From positions 186,001 through 250,000 of the forward strand of contig NZ_WKJK01000010.1 of the NCBI RefSeq assembly GCF_009674535.1: DNA of 64,000 nt, written 5' to 3'. The DNA comes from Duganella guangzhouensis (GTDB lineage Bacteria > Pseudomonadota > Gammaproteobacteria > Burkholderiales > Burkholderiaceae_D). The position numbers and the translations under genes were made by a program. Shown here piece by piece: positions 51,082-60,390 of this stretch; position 1 is the stretch's first letter, and each line of letters begins with the position of its first letter. The notes under the pieces were generated by a model. The model ran no database searches, was not told the DNA's origin, and was given only the letters and a program-made list of their open reading frames with translations.

Positions 51082-51096
51082 TGGATATCTCCTCTC

Positions 51097-52605
51097 TCAG
51101 CGTTTAGCCGCACAGGTGGCGGCGATAAATTCGGCGTGGGTCGGCATCGCGTTGGCGCAGTTGGCGACCACGGTTTCTACTTCGTCCAGGAAGCCTTTGA
51201 TCTCTTCCTCGCTGGTCAGGTCCACCAGCGGATGGTAGGACTTGGGCCGCATGCGCTGGCCGTGCATCACCTGTATCCAGTTATTTTTGGTGAACAGCTC
51301 CATCCCTTCGCGGAACACGCGGCCGTTAGTCAGGAACAGATCGATCTTGTGCTGCAGGCGCGCCGGCACTTCCATCTGACGGCAGTAGTTCCAGAACCGG
51401 CTGTCAGTGCGCTCGGTGGCCTTGTAATGCAGGATCACGAAGTCGCGCGCCCAGATGTATTCATCGTCCATCAGGCGGTTGAATTCGCGGATGTCGGCCG
51501 CCTCGAAACCGGCCGACGGGAAGTGCGTGATCAGATGCGCGATCGCGGTCTGTATCAAATGGATGCTGGTCGATTCCAGCGGCTCGATGAAGCCGCACGA
51601 CAGTCCGATCGACACGCAGTTCTTGTTCCACGCCTTGGTGCGCTTGCCGGTGCGGAAGCGCACCGTGCGCGGCTCGGCCAGCGCTTCGCCATCCAGATTG
51701 TTCATCAGGATGGCGGTCGCCTCGTCGGCGCTCATGAATTTGCTGGAGAAGACGTGACCATTGCCGATGCGGTGCTGCAGCGGAATGCGCCACTGCCAGC
51801 CGGCGCTGTGCGCGGTGGCGCGCGTGTATGGCGTCAATTCCGGCGCGCTGGCGCACGGCACGGCAATCGCGGTATCGCACGGCAGCCAGTGCGACCAGTC
51901 CTCGTACGGCGTGTGCAGCGCGCCGTCGATCAGCAGGCCACGGAAGCCGGAACAGTCGATGAACAAATCGCCTTCGATCTTGCGGCCATCGTCCAGTACC
52001 ACGGCGCTGATGTGGCCATCGGCGTCGCGCAGCTGCACGTCGCTGATCTTGCCCTCGATGCGCTGCACGTCGCGCTGCTCGCTGTAGTTGCGCAGGAATT
52101 TGGCGTACAGGCTGGCGTCGAACTGGTAGGCGTGCACGATGGTGTTGACCGGCGAATTCGGAATGTCGCTGCGCGCCCGCATGAACTTGTTGTGCATGCT
52201 GGCGACGTTGTTCAGCGCGTAGTGGTCCAGCGGCGGCGCCTTGCCGGCCAGGTACTGCTTCAGCCAGTACTGGTAGAAATCGATGCTCCACGCCTCCTGG
52301 CCGATGACGCCAAAGCCGTGGTAATAACGGTCCCCGATCTGGCCCCAGTTGACGAATTCGATGCCCAGCTTAAAGGTGCCCTGGGTCTGGCGCATGAACT
52401 CATCCTCGTCCAGGCCCAGCAGCCGGTTGAACAGGTTGATCATCGGGATGGTGGCCTCGCCGACGCCGATAGTGGCGATCTGGTCCGACTCCACCAGCTT
52501 GATGTTGTACTGGCCCTTCAATGTTTTGGCCAGCGCGGCCGCCGTCATCCAGCCGGCGGTGCCGCCGCCCACGATGACGATGTTCTTGATTTTGTGTTGA
52601 TCCAT
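51097..52605 (-). CDS. Tryptophan halogenase-family flavoprotein
   Basis: A 502-residue FAD protein of the PrnA/RebH family. The FAD loop GGGTAGWMTAAALAK is at the N-terminus, the conserved Lys/Glu region follows in IATIGVGEATIPM, then the family signature GWQWRIPLQHR (WxWxIP) and PLESTSIHLIQ. Family members chlorinate or brominate tryptophan, but close relatives located beside sugar TonB receptors have no proven substrate. ATG 52605 is used; the Rossmann strand starts eight residues later. It follows the TonB receptor after an intrinsic terminator. Confidence 0.88.
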   Translation of the reverse strand: MDQHKIKNIVIVGGGTAGWMTAAALAKTLKGQYNIKLVESDQIATIGVGEATIPMINLFNRLLGLDEDEFMRQTQGTFKLGIEFVNWGQIGDRYYHGFGVIGQEAWSIDFYQYWLKQYLAGKAPPLDHYALNNVASMHNKFMRARSDIPNSPVNTIVHAYQFDASLYAKFLRNYSEQRDVQRIEGKISDVQLRDADGHISAVVLDDGRKIEGDLFIDCSGFRGLLIDGALHTPYEDWSHWLPCDTAIAVPCASAPELTPYTRATAHSAGWQWRIPLQHRIGNGHVFSSKFMSADEATAILMNNLDGEALAEPRTVRFRTGKRTKAWNKNCVSIGLSCGFIEPLESTSIHLIQTAIAHLITHFPSAGFEAADIREFNRLMDDEYIWARDFVILHYKATERTDSRFWNYCRQMEVPARLQHKIDLFLTNGRVFREGMELFTKNNWIQVMHGQRMRPKSYHPLVDLTSEEEIKGFLDEVETVVANCANAMPTHAEFIAATCAAKR

Positions 52606-52631
52606 CGGTCTCCCTCTCTGCTGCAAAGAAA

Positions 52632-52670
52632 AAAGGCCCCTTGCCGAAGCGAGTCGGTCAAGGAGCCTTT
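52632..52670 (-). terminator. Intrinsic terminator between TonB receptor and halogenase genes
   Basis: On the minus strand AAAGGCTCCTTGACCG pairs with CGGCAAGGGGCCTTT around an 8-nt loop and runs into TTTTTTC. The stem has one mismatch. It would end or reduce transcription after the receptor gene. Confidence 0.8.
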
Positions 52671-52690
52671 GGTCGCCTCAGGCGATTATC

Positions 52691-55507
52691 TTACATCTTG
52701 TAGTTGACGCTGAAGAACAGCGTGCGGCCGGTCTGGGTACGGGTTTTGACCGAACCGTCGGCGTTGCGTTCCACATAGTATGGGCTGTTCAGGTTGTTAC
52801 CTTCAACGCGCAGGCCCAGGCCTTTCAGCGGACCGCTCTGGATCTCGTAACCGATCTGCGCCGACAGCCATTTCTGCGAATCGATGTACACCAGCGATGG
52901 GAAGCCGCCGACGGTATCGTTGGCTACGCTACCGACGTAACGCGAACGGTAGTTGTTGGCCACGAAGGCGCTGAAGCCCCATTTCTCGAAGTACAGTTGC
53001 AGCTTGGCGTTGGTTTTCGACAGGCCCGGCAGCGGGATGTTGCCGGCGTCCGCCACCTGGTCCGGATTCTTGCCGATGGTGTTAGGCAGTTTCACCGAGC
53101 TGAAGGTCGACGAGTAGCTGCCGCTGGCGCCAAAGCCGTTCAGAATCGGGTGGATCAACTCGAATGGTGCGGAAGCGGTCAGCTCCGCGCCTTTCAGGTT
53201 GCCGCCGCTACCGTTGACGGTGGTGGTGTAGATACCGCGATTGCCGCCCGCCAGGCTAGGCAGGCCGAAGGCCGCCAGGTAAGGCGTGAAGTCGTAGTTG
53301 GTATCGGTCTTCGACACGATGTAGCTGTTCAGCTTTTTGTAAAACACGGCGGCGCTGATGTAACCCTTCTTGGCGAAGTATTTTTCCAGCGACAAGTCCA
53401 GCGCATCGGCGCGGAACGGTTTCAGGTGCGGGTTGCCGGACGAACCTTCGTAGCGTGCTGGCGGTACCACGCCATTGACGGCGGTTGGCGTGTCGTTCTT
53501 GGCGAAGCTGAACGAGTTGCGCAGGTCGGTCATGTTGGCGCGCGCCACCTGCTTCGAGGCCGCGAAGCGGGCCAGGTAGCTATTGCCCAGGTCCACATTC
53601 AGATTCAGCGACGGCAGGAAGTCGTTGTAGCTCTCGCCATCAACCTGCTGGCCCGGTGCCGGGTTGTCCAGGGTCGGGGTCGAGCCGACGTTGGCGCGGA
53701 AACCGGCCGATTCCTGCTTGGTGTGCACAGCCTGGAAGCCGACGTTACCGCTGACCGGGAATTCGCCCACACGGGTATCGATGTCCAGCTTGGCGTAAGC
53801 GGTGGTCAGTTTTTCCTGCACGCCGTAGGACTTCGACAGAATGTCGTTGTTGTACTTACGGGTCAGCACGGTGCCTGGGATCAGGTCCACGCCCGGATCG
53901 AACACCAGCATGCTGAGGCCGGTGCCGCCAACGTTGTTGGCCACGGTCGAGCTGCTTGGGAAGGCCACGCGGTCGTAACCGTCGCCGGTTGCCGACTGGA
54001 TCACGCCTTCATCGGCCACGCGTTTTTTCGAGCGGTTGGTGAAGTTGGCGCCGAATTTCAGATTGCTGAAGTAGCCGTTTTCCGGCAGTTCGTACTTGGC
54101 TTCGGCGCGCAGCGCGTTCACCTGGTCGGTGACGGTCGGGCCTTTGTAGTAACCGGCCTGCGACACCGAACCGCACGCCGAGTTGTTGGAGATGCCGGAC
54201 CAGCCGCACTGGTTACGCACCGCCATGGTCGACGGATCGGTCAGGCTGTTACCGTAGGACATTTGCGGAATGGCGTTGTTCAGACCGGTCAGGGTCAGGT
54301 TGGCGTTGGCCGCAGTGCCGCCGTAGTACTCGACGTCACGCTCGACGCGCTCGGCCGAGTTGTGGCTCAGGTCGACCATGGCGCTCCAGCCATTGCCGAT
54401 CTTCAGGTTGTTTTTCCAGCCGATCGACTTGATGGTGTCCTTGTCCAGGATGCCTTCGTTGCGGTCGATCAGGCCGACATTGTTCATGGTGGCCGAGCTC
54501 ACCACGCCGTTCGACACGGTGGCGTTGGTGAAGGTGCCGGTGCCTGGAATCTGTACCTGGTTCAGCTTGATGTAGTCGTCGATCTTCGACCAGAACATGT
54601 CGATCTGGCTGTTGAAGTCGCGGTTAGGCTTGTAGGCGATGATCGCTGCCACGCCCTTGCGGTCGTCGCGGGTGTTGCGGGTGATGGCGTTGTAGCCGGA
54701 GCCGCCTGGCACCTTGGCGGTGACGGTGTCGCCGCTGGTGGTGGTCACTGGACCGGTGTAGTCACCCCAGGTGCTGAATTCATATTGCGACGAATCGTTG
54801 GTCTGACGCACGAAACCGATCGCCACACCGACGGTGCGGTTCAGGAACTGGTCGATATAGGTGGCGCTTTCGCGGTGACCTTTACCCTGCACGTCCAAGC
54901 CCAGGCCGTTCTTGTTGCGCTGAACTTTGAACTGGATGGTGCGGCCGCCGAAGGCCAGCGGGTCGATCAGCTGCTGATCGATGGTACCGGCCAGGCCGGC
55001 ACCCATGACGGTGGCGTCGGTGGTTTTGTAAACGGTGGCGCCGGCGATCAGTTCAGCCGGATACGCGCTGAGGTCGACCGAGCGGCTGTCGCCGGTGCTG
55101 GTCTGTTCGCGGCCATTCAGCAGGTAGCCGGCGAAGTCCGGGCCCAGGCCACGGATGCTGACGGTGGAGGCGTTGCCGTCCTTGGTACGCTGGGTGGTCA
55201 GACCCGGCAGGCGTGCCAGCGATTCCGCGATGGTGGTGTCCGGCAGCTTGCCGATATCTTCGGCCGAGATGGCTTCAACGATGGAGCTGGCGTCTTTCTT
55301 GACCGAGATCGCGTCTTCAATACCACGGCGGATACCCGACACCGTCACGCTTTGTACCGAGTCGGTCGCGGCTGGCGCGCTCTGTGCGAACACAGGCTGG
55401 ACCATGGTCGACAGCAACACGGCGCAGCCGGCTGCCACCGGGCTTAATTTAAACACAACACTGGCTGGAGCCGAGCCGGCGCCGCGCTGGTTGACGGAAT
55501 TTTTCAT
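52691..55507 (-). CDS. TonB-dependent receptor for oligosaccharides (probably maltodextrin)
   Basis: 938 residues. A long signal region ends at QPVFAQ. The plug carries VTVSGIRRGIEDAISVKKDA, SIVEAISAEDIGKLPDTTIA, ESLARLPGLTTQR and TVSIRGLGPDFAGYLLNGRE, the hallmark of Caulobacter/Xanthomonas-type carbohydrate receptors (MalA-like). The barrel ends LFFSVNYKM, with Met rather than the usual aromatic last residue. Divergent transcription from a cyclomaltodextrinase gene and a shared operator-rich promoter support starch or maltodextrin uptake. Confidence 0.92.
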   Translation of the reverse strand: MKNSVNQRGAGSAPASVVFKLSPVAAGCAVLLSTMVQPVFAQSAPAATDSVQSVTVSGIRRGIEDAISVKKDASSIVEAISAEDIGKLPDTTIAESLARLPGLTTQRTKDGNASTVSIRGLGPDFAGYLLNGREQTSTGDSRSVDLSAYPAELIAGATVYKTTDATVMGAGLAGTIDQQLIDPLAFGGRTIQFKVQRNKNGLGLDVQGKGHRESATYIDQFLNRTVGVAIGFVRQTNDSSQYEFSTWGDYTGPVTTTSGDTVTAKVPGGSGYNAITRNTRDDRKGVAAIIAYKPNRDFNSQIDMFWSKIDDYIKLNQVQIPGTGTFTNATVSNGVVSSATMNNVGLIDRNEGILDKDTIKSIGWKNNLKIGNGWSAMVDLSHNSAERVERDVEYYGGTAANANLTLTGLNNAIPQMSYGNSLTDPSTMAVRNQCGWSGISNNSACGSVSQAGYYKGPTVTDQVNALRAEAKYELPENGYFSNLKFGANFTNRSKKRVADEGVIQSATGDGYDRVAFPSSSTVANNVGGTGLSMLVFDPGVDLIPGTVLTRKYNNDILSKSYGVQEKLTTAYAKLDIDTRVGEFPVSGNVGFQAVHTKQESAGFRANVGSTPTLDNPAPGQQVDGESYNDFLPSLNLNVDLGNSYLARFAASKQVARANMTDLRNSFSFAKNDTPTAVNGVVPPARYEGSSGNPHLKPFRADALDLSLEKYFAKKGYISAAVFYKKLNSYIVSKTDTNYDFTPYLAAFGLPSLAGGNRGIYTTTVNGSGGNLKGAELTASAPFELIHPILNGFGASGSYSSTFSSVKLPNTIGKNPDQVADAGNIPLPGLSKTNAKLQLYFEKWGFSAFVANNYRSRYVGSVANDTVGGFPSLVYIDSQKWLSAQIGYEIQSGPLKGLGLRVEGNNLNSPYYVERNADGSVKTRTQTGRTLFFSVNYKM

Positions 55508-55960
55508 CAGTGTGTCCCCTCATCATCTAAAAAATACCCGCCACTACCGCCGGCTTGCGCCATATCGACTACACGGGTCCAAGGTTTACGAACGTTCTGA
55601 AGGACGTTCTGAGCGGAATTTTGTACTAAAACTAGATTTCATGTCAATCAAGCTTCCGTTCACCTACGGCGTTACAGGGGCGCAAAGCCTGAGATTCCCT
55701 ATGAAAACGTTGTTCCCGTTGTATTTCGGCTACAAAGTTTTTATCGCCACGGTGTAGTGGAACTACATTTTGACTACCAAGCTGGCTATTTTTTGTAGCA
55801 ATTCCTACCGAGCTCCGATTGCTTGGTAGCAATTTGCTAGGTTCCGGGATGCCGCTTTGTATTAAAACTAGAAATTAGCCTGATTTCCATAGTATCCTCG
55901 CTGGATAACCACCACAATGCATCTGTAGTATGGCTACTACATGCGCTCCTGGGAGACTGT
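55508..55960. promoter_or_regulatory. 453-bp divergent control region of the starch uptake locus
   Basis: AT-rich and gene-free. It holds a 12-bp-spaced direct repeat ACGTTCTGA (55592-55600, 55604-55612) and the 17-mer TTTGTACTAAAACTAGA (55620-55636), repeated with one change at 55856-55872. Four dyads follow: TGTAGT-GGA-ACTACA (55753-55767), GTAG-CAATTC-CTAC (55796-55809), TAGCAA-T-TTGCTA (55828-55840) and TGTAGTA-TGGC-TACTACA (55924-55941). The last lies 19 bp before the cyclomaltodextrinase start. Binding proteins are unknown. Confidence 0.7.
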
Positions 55961-57811
55961 ATGAACAAGCTGTTTGCCGCCGCGCTGCTGTCGGCGCTGC
56001 CCTTGGCCACCCTCGCCGCCCCTTACCACATCGATCACATGGACCCACCGCTGTGGTGGGCCGGCATGCATAACACCAAACTACAGCTGATGGTGCATGG
56101 GCCACAGATTGCCGACCTGGAGCCGGCGCTCAGCTATCCCGGTGTGCGCATCGCGGCGGTGAGCCGGGTGGCCAACCGTAACTACCTGTTCATCGACCTC
56201 GACATCGCGCCGGACGCCAAGCCTGGCAACCTCGACCTGCGCTTCGAGCGCGAGCGGCAGGTGGTGCACTATCACTACCAGCTACTGGCGCGCGCGCCCG
56301 GCTCGGCCCAGCGCGCCGGTTTCAGCCCGCGCGACGCCATTTATCAGGTGATGCCGGACCGCTTCGCCAATGGCAATCCGGCCAACGACAACGCCGCCGG
56401 CATGAGCGAGCGGGCCAACCGCGCCGATGGCGGCGGCCGCCATGGCGGCGACATTCGCGGCATGGCCGAGCATCTGGACTACATCGCCGGCATGGGCTTC
56501 ACCATGTTGTGGCCGACGCCGCTGCTGGAATCAAATATGCCGGCCTACTCCTATCACGGCTACGCCACCACCGACCATTACCGCATCGATCCGCGCTACG
56601 GCAGCAACGAGGAGTACCGCGACTTCGTGGCGCAGGCGCGTGCCAAGGGACTAGGCGTGATCCAGGACGTGGTGCTGAACCACATCGGCAGCAAGCACTG
56701 GTGGATGCAGGACATGCCGACGCCGGACTGGCTGACCTATCAGGGCAAGTATGTGCCGACCGAGCATCACCGGGTGGCGCTGCAAGATCCGTATGCGTCG
56801 GAACAGGACAAGCGCAACTTCACCGCCGGCTGGTTCGTACAGAGCATGCCGGACCTGAATCAGGCCAATCCCTATCTGGCCACTTACCTGATCCAGAACG
56901 ATATCTGGTGGATCGAGTACGCCGGGCTGTCCGGCCTGCGGGTGGATACCTACGGCTATTCCAACACCGACTTCCTGAGCCGCTGGTCCGGCGCGCTGAT
57001 GGCCGAATATCCACACCTGAATCTGGTGGGCGAGGAATGGAGCACCATGGCGCCGGTGGTGGCGCACTGGCAGGAGGGCAAGCGCAATTTCAACGGCTAT
57101 GTGTCGCACATGCCGAGCATGATGGACTTCCCGCTGACTGACGCCATGCGGCGCGGCCTGGCCGGCGGCGATGGCGACCAGCATAGCCTGACCTCTCTGT
57201 ACGAAGCGTTGTCGCTGGACTATCTGTATCCGAACGCCGGCAATCTGGTGCTGTTCGAAGGGAATCATGACATGTCGCGCATCTTCAGCGAGCTGCATGG
57301 CGACGAGAATCTGTTCCGCATGGCGATGGCGTTTGTCGCCACCGCGCCGCGCATCCCGCAGTTCTACACCGGCAGCGAGATCCTGATGACCAGCACCATC
57401 AAGGAGCGCGACGATGCGTCCTACCGCGCCGACTTCCCCGGCGGCTGGAGCGGCGACACCATCAATGCCTTTACCGGCAAGGGGCTGACACCGCAGCAAC
57501 TGGCGGCGCAGGCGTATGTGAAAAAGCTGTTCAACTGGCGCAAGGGCGCGTCGGTGATCCACAATGGCCGCATGATGCACTATGGCCCGGAGCAGAACAC
57601 CTATGTCTACTTCCGTTACGACGACCAGCGCAAGGTGATGGTGGCGTTTAACAAGAACGCTACCGAGACGGTGCTGAACACGGAGCGCTTCCACGAAATG
57701 CTTGCCGGCGCCAAGGCCGGCAAGGACGTCATCACCGGCCAGCGCGTGTCGCTGGACGGGCTAGTCAAATTACCGGCACGCTCGGTGCTGATCCTGGAGG
57801 TGGAACAATGA
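55961..57811 (+). CDS. Exported cyclomaltodextrinase / neopullulanase (GH13, SusA-like)
   Basis: 616 residues with a signal peptide (LFAAALLSALPLATLAAP). An N-terminal beta domain (PPLWWAGMHNTKLQLMVHGP) typical of CDase_N precedes the barrel: IYQVMPDRFANGNPAND, YHGYATTDHYRIDPRYGS, the nucleophile Asp in GLRVDTYGY, Glu in LVGEEWST and EGNHDMSRIF. It hydrolyses cyclodextrins, pullulan or maltodextrins in the periplasm, like Bacteroides SusA. GGGAG precedes ATG. Its stop overlaps the next gene start (ATGA). Confidence 0.93.
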   Translation: MNKLFAAALLSALPLATLAAPYHIDHMDPPLWWAGMHNTKLQLMVHGPQIADLEPALSYPGVRIAAVSRVANRNYLFIDLDIAPDAKPGNLDLRFERERQVVHYHYQLLARAPGSAQRAGFSPRDAIYQVMPDRFANGNPANDNAAGMSERANRADGGGRHGGDIRGMAEHLDYIAGMGFTMLWPTPLLESNMPAYSYHGYATTDHYRIDPRYGSNEEYRDFVAQARAKGLGVIQDVVLNHIGSKHWWMQDMPTPDWLTYQGKYVPTEHHRVALQDPYASEQDKRNFTAGWFVQSMPDLNQANPYLATYLIQNDIWWIEYAGLSGLRVDTYGYSNTDFLSRWSGALMAEYPHLNLVGEEWSTMAPVVAHWQEGKRNFNGYVSHMPSMMDFPLTDAMRRGLAGGDGDQHSLTSLYEALSLDYLYPNAGNLVLFEGNHDMSRIFSELHGDENLFRMAMAFVATAPRIPQFYTGSEILMTSTIKERDDASYRADFPGGWSGDTINAFTGKGLTPQQLAAQAYVKKLFNWRKGASVIHNGRMMHYGPEQNTYVYFRYDDQRKVMVAFNKNATETVLNTERFHEMLAGAKAGKDVITGQRVSLDGLVKLPARSVLILEVEQ

Positions 57812-60390
57812 AGCGCCCTGTCGCCCTATTGGCGTTATTGCCGTTCGCTGTGCTGAATGCCTACGGCGCCGCCACCGCCACCACCAACTATCGCACCTGG
57901 GACGGCAAGCAGGAGACGGTGCAATACGCCACGCCGGACGCCGGCGCCGCGCTGCGCAGCTACACGCAGTCGACCACCATGCGCGTGCGCGAAGGCGGCA
58001 AGCAGGAAATCGGCTACACCGAATCGGACGCGCTGCCGACGGTCCGCAGTGGCAATCTGGCCTTCGATGCGCTGTTCGCGCTGGCCGGCAATGAGATGAA
58101 GCTGGATTCGGTGAAGGAGATCCGCGACGGCAGCTACAACGGCGGCAATGCGATCGCCTGCGATTGCTTTGAAACCGGCGAGTTGTGGCATTACGTGTGG
58201 ACGCGCGATCTGTCCTACGCGGCATCGCTGGGCGTGGGCATGCTGGACCCGCAGCGAACGCGCAATTCGCTGGAATTCAAACTGGCCGGCTATCGCGATG
58301 GCGCGCAAGGCGGCCCGCACGTCAGCGGCGACGGCTTCCAGATCGTGCAGGACACCGGCAGCGGCGGCAGCTGGCCGGTCAGTTCGGATCGTGTCAGTTG
58401 GGCCTTCGGCGCGGATGAAGCCTTGAAGGCGCTGCCGCCGGAGCAGCGCAAGGCGTTCGCGGCGACGGCGCTGCGGGCGCTGGTCAACACGCTGGAGAAT
58501 GACCGCATTGCGATCTGGGACGCGGTCGATGGTTTGTACAGCGGCGAAGAATCCTTCCTCGATTGGCGCGAGCAGAGTTATGCGGCGTGGCTGCCGGGCG
58601 AGCTGTCGTTCATGGCCACCTCGAAGGCGCTGTCGACCAACGCGGCGCACTACAAGGCGCTGACGCTGGCGGCGCAACTGGCGGCGGAACAGGGCGACGC
58701 GTCGCGCGCGGGGCGTTATGCCGATTGGGCGGCGGCGCTGAAGGTCGCCATCAACAAGCGTTTCTGGCAGGCCGACAGCGGCATGTACAGCAGTGTGACG
58801 GCGGGCCATTTCGATGGCGCGGCGATGTACAAGTATGACTGGCTGGGACAGTCGCTGGCGATCGTCACCGGGATCGCGGATGCGCGCCAGGCGCAGAGCA
58901 TATTGGCGCATTATCCGCATGGTCCACTGGGGGCGCCGGTGATCTGGCCGCAGCAGGCCGCGACGGCGGTGTATCACAATCGCGCGATCTGGCCATTTGT
59001 GACGGCGTTCGGGCTGAAGGCGGCGGCCATCGGCGGTAACGTTGCCGTTGCTGATGCGGCTTACGATACCTTGATGCGCGGCGCGGCGACCAATTTGTCC
59101 AATATGGAGAATCTGGAGTGGTTATCCGGACAGCCGATGCTGGATGATGGCAAGCTGAGTGGCCCGGTGGTGAATTCGCGCCGGCAGTTGTGGTCTGTGG
59201 GCGGCTATCTGGGCATGGTGGTCGGCAGTGTGTTCGGCGTGCAGACCACGGCAGATGGCATCACGCTCAAACCGTTCATCACGGCGCGGCTGCGGCGCGA
59301 GACGTTTGCCGGCAGTGAGGCGATTGCGCTCAACAATCTGAACCTGCGCGGCAAGCGTCTCAACGTGCGTGTGCGTTTGCCTGCGGCGGCGCGTGGCGAG
59401 GGCTACTACGCGGTGGCCGGCGTGACGCTCAACGGCAAACCGGCCGGCGCGGCGCTGGCGTGGGATGCGCTGGGCGCGGACAACACGATCGAGATCCGGC
59501 TCGGCAAGCTGCAGAGCGGCCAGCAGAACAAACGAAGCGTGAACGCAAAGCCGCTGGTGCAGGATGCGGCGGTGTACGCGCCGGCCGAACCGCGCATCGA
59601 CAAACTGGAACGTGGCACCTACGGCTTCCCGACGCTGCACCTCGCCCCCGGCGGCACGGCGACAAGACGCGATGCGACGGCGACGGTGGCGGCTGGCGGC
59701 GCTGCGGCGGCGGGCCGCAGCGTGGTGGCTGGCGACGGCGTGGTGGCTGGCGACGGCGCGGTGGCGGGCGGCGGCGCGGTGGCGGGCGGCGGCGCGGACG
59801 GCATCGTGTACAACATCTACCGCGACGGCCAGTTGGTCGGGTCGCGTGTGAGTGCGCTGGAGTGGGCTGATCGTCATGCCGGCGGTTTGGCGAACGCCTG
59901 CTACGCGGTGGAAGCGGTGTACGTCGGCTCGGGCAACCGCAGTCACCACAGCATGCCGGCCTGCCTGAACAACGGCGAAGAAATCGCCATCTCTCGACCC
60001 GGCTGGGGCGCGCCGGCGGACACCTTCGCCCAAGCGTTCACGGTCGACAAGCAAGGTAACTACGCGATCCAGATCAAGTACCGCAACACCGCCCACCAGA
60101 TCAACCTGGGCATCAGCGGCGGCGTCAAATGGGCCTCCCTGAAAGACAACAAGGGCGCCACCGTCGCCTACGACGTGATCCAGCTGCCGCACTCCCCCGC
60201 CAGCGAGCCGGCCAAGTACTCCACGCCGCTGCGCACCAACCTCAAGCCCGGCAACTACACGCTGGAACTGAGTGACTTCTACAACATGAGCTACATGCGC
60301 AACAACGCCAGCTACAGCGATGCGGGCGGCGTCCAGGGCGCATCCAACAAGTTCGACATCCACGGTATCCGCATCATGCCGCAACATTGA
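57808..60390 (+). CDS. Exported (alpha/alpha)6-barrel glycosidase with internal repeat linker and C-terminal CBM-like domain
   Basis: 860 residues with a signal peptide (PVALLALLPFAVLNAYGA). The first 550 residues look like a six-hairpin glycosidase: CFETGELWHYVWTRDLSYAA, GSWPVSSDRVSWAFGADEAL, QSYAAWLPGELSFMATSKAL and VYHNRAIWPFVTAFGLKAA. Such barrels occur in GH15, GH63, debranching and related enzymes; I cannot fix the family. An Fn3-like part (IVYNIYRDGQLVGSRVSALE) is interrupted by a Gly/Ala repeat, and a CBM-like domain ends the protein. The 4-bp overlap with the cyclomaltodextrinase gene implies joint action on alpha-glucans. Confidence 0.82.
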   Translation: MKRPVALLALLPFAVLNAYGAATATTNYRTWDGKQETVQYATPDAGAALRSYTQSTTMRVREGGKQEIGYTESDALPTVRSGNLAFDALFALAGNEMKLDSVKEIRDGSYNGGNAIACDCFETGELWHYVWTRDLSYAASLGVGMLDPQRTRNSLEFKLAGYRDGAQGGPHVSGDGFQIVQDTGSGGSWPVSSDRVSWAFGADEALKALPPEQRKAFAATALRALVNTLENDRIAIWDAVDGLYSGEESFLDWREQSYAAWLPGELSFMATSKALSTNAAHYKALTLAAQLAAEQGDASRAGRYADWAAALKVAINKRFWQADSGMYSSVTAGHFDGAAMYKYDWLGQSLAIVTGIADARQAQSILAHYPHGPLGAPVIWPQQAATAVYHNRAIWPFVTAFGLKAAAIGGNVAVADAAYDTLMRGAATNLSNMENLEWLSGQPMLDDGKLSGPVVNSRRQLWSVGGYLGMVVGSVFGVQTTADGITLKPFITARLRRETFAGSEAIALNNLNLRGKRLNVRVRLPAAARGEGYYAVAGVTLNGKPAGAALAWDALGADNTIEIRLGKLQSGQQNKRSVNAKPLVQDAAVYAPAEPRIDKLERGTYGFPTLHLAPGGTATRRDATATVAAGGAAAAGRSVVAGDGVVAGDGAVAGGGAVAGGGADGIVYNIYRDGQLVGSRVSALEWADRHAGGLANACYAVEAVYVGSGNRSHHSMPACLNNGEEIAISRPGWGAPADTFAQAFTVDKQGNYAIQIKYRNTAHQINLGISGGVKWASLKDNKGATVAYDVIQLPHSPASEPAKYSTPLRTNLKPGNYTLELSDFYNMSYMRNNASYSDAGGVQGASNKFDIHGIRIMPQH
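59722..59793 (+). repeat. Tandem repeat, four 18-bp units inside the glycosidase gene
   Basis: Two copies encode VVAGDG, then two copies encode AVAGGG, in frame. It lies in a GC-rich linker next to the Fn3-like segment. Copy number may vary between strains. Confidence 0.9.

Noticed and set aside
52997..55447. 816-codon plus-strand open frame
   Set aside because: It is antisense to the large TonB receptor gene, whose domains are clear. The frame has the low-complexity look of a shadow.
59722..59793. Tandem repeat considered as a CRISPR-like array
   Set aside because: The units are contiguous without spacers, in frame with the glycosidase and Gly/Ala-coding.
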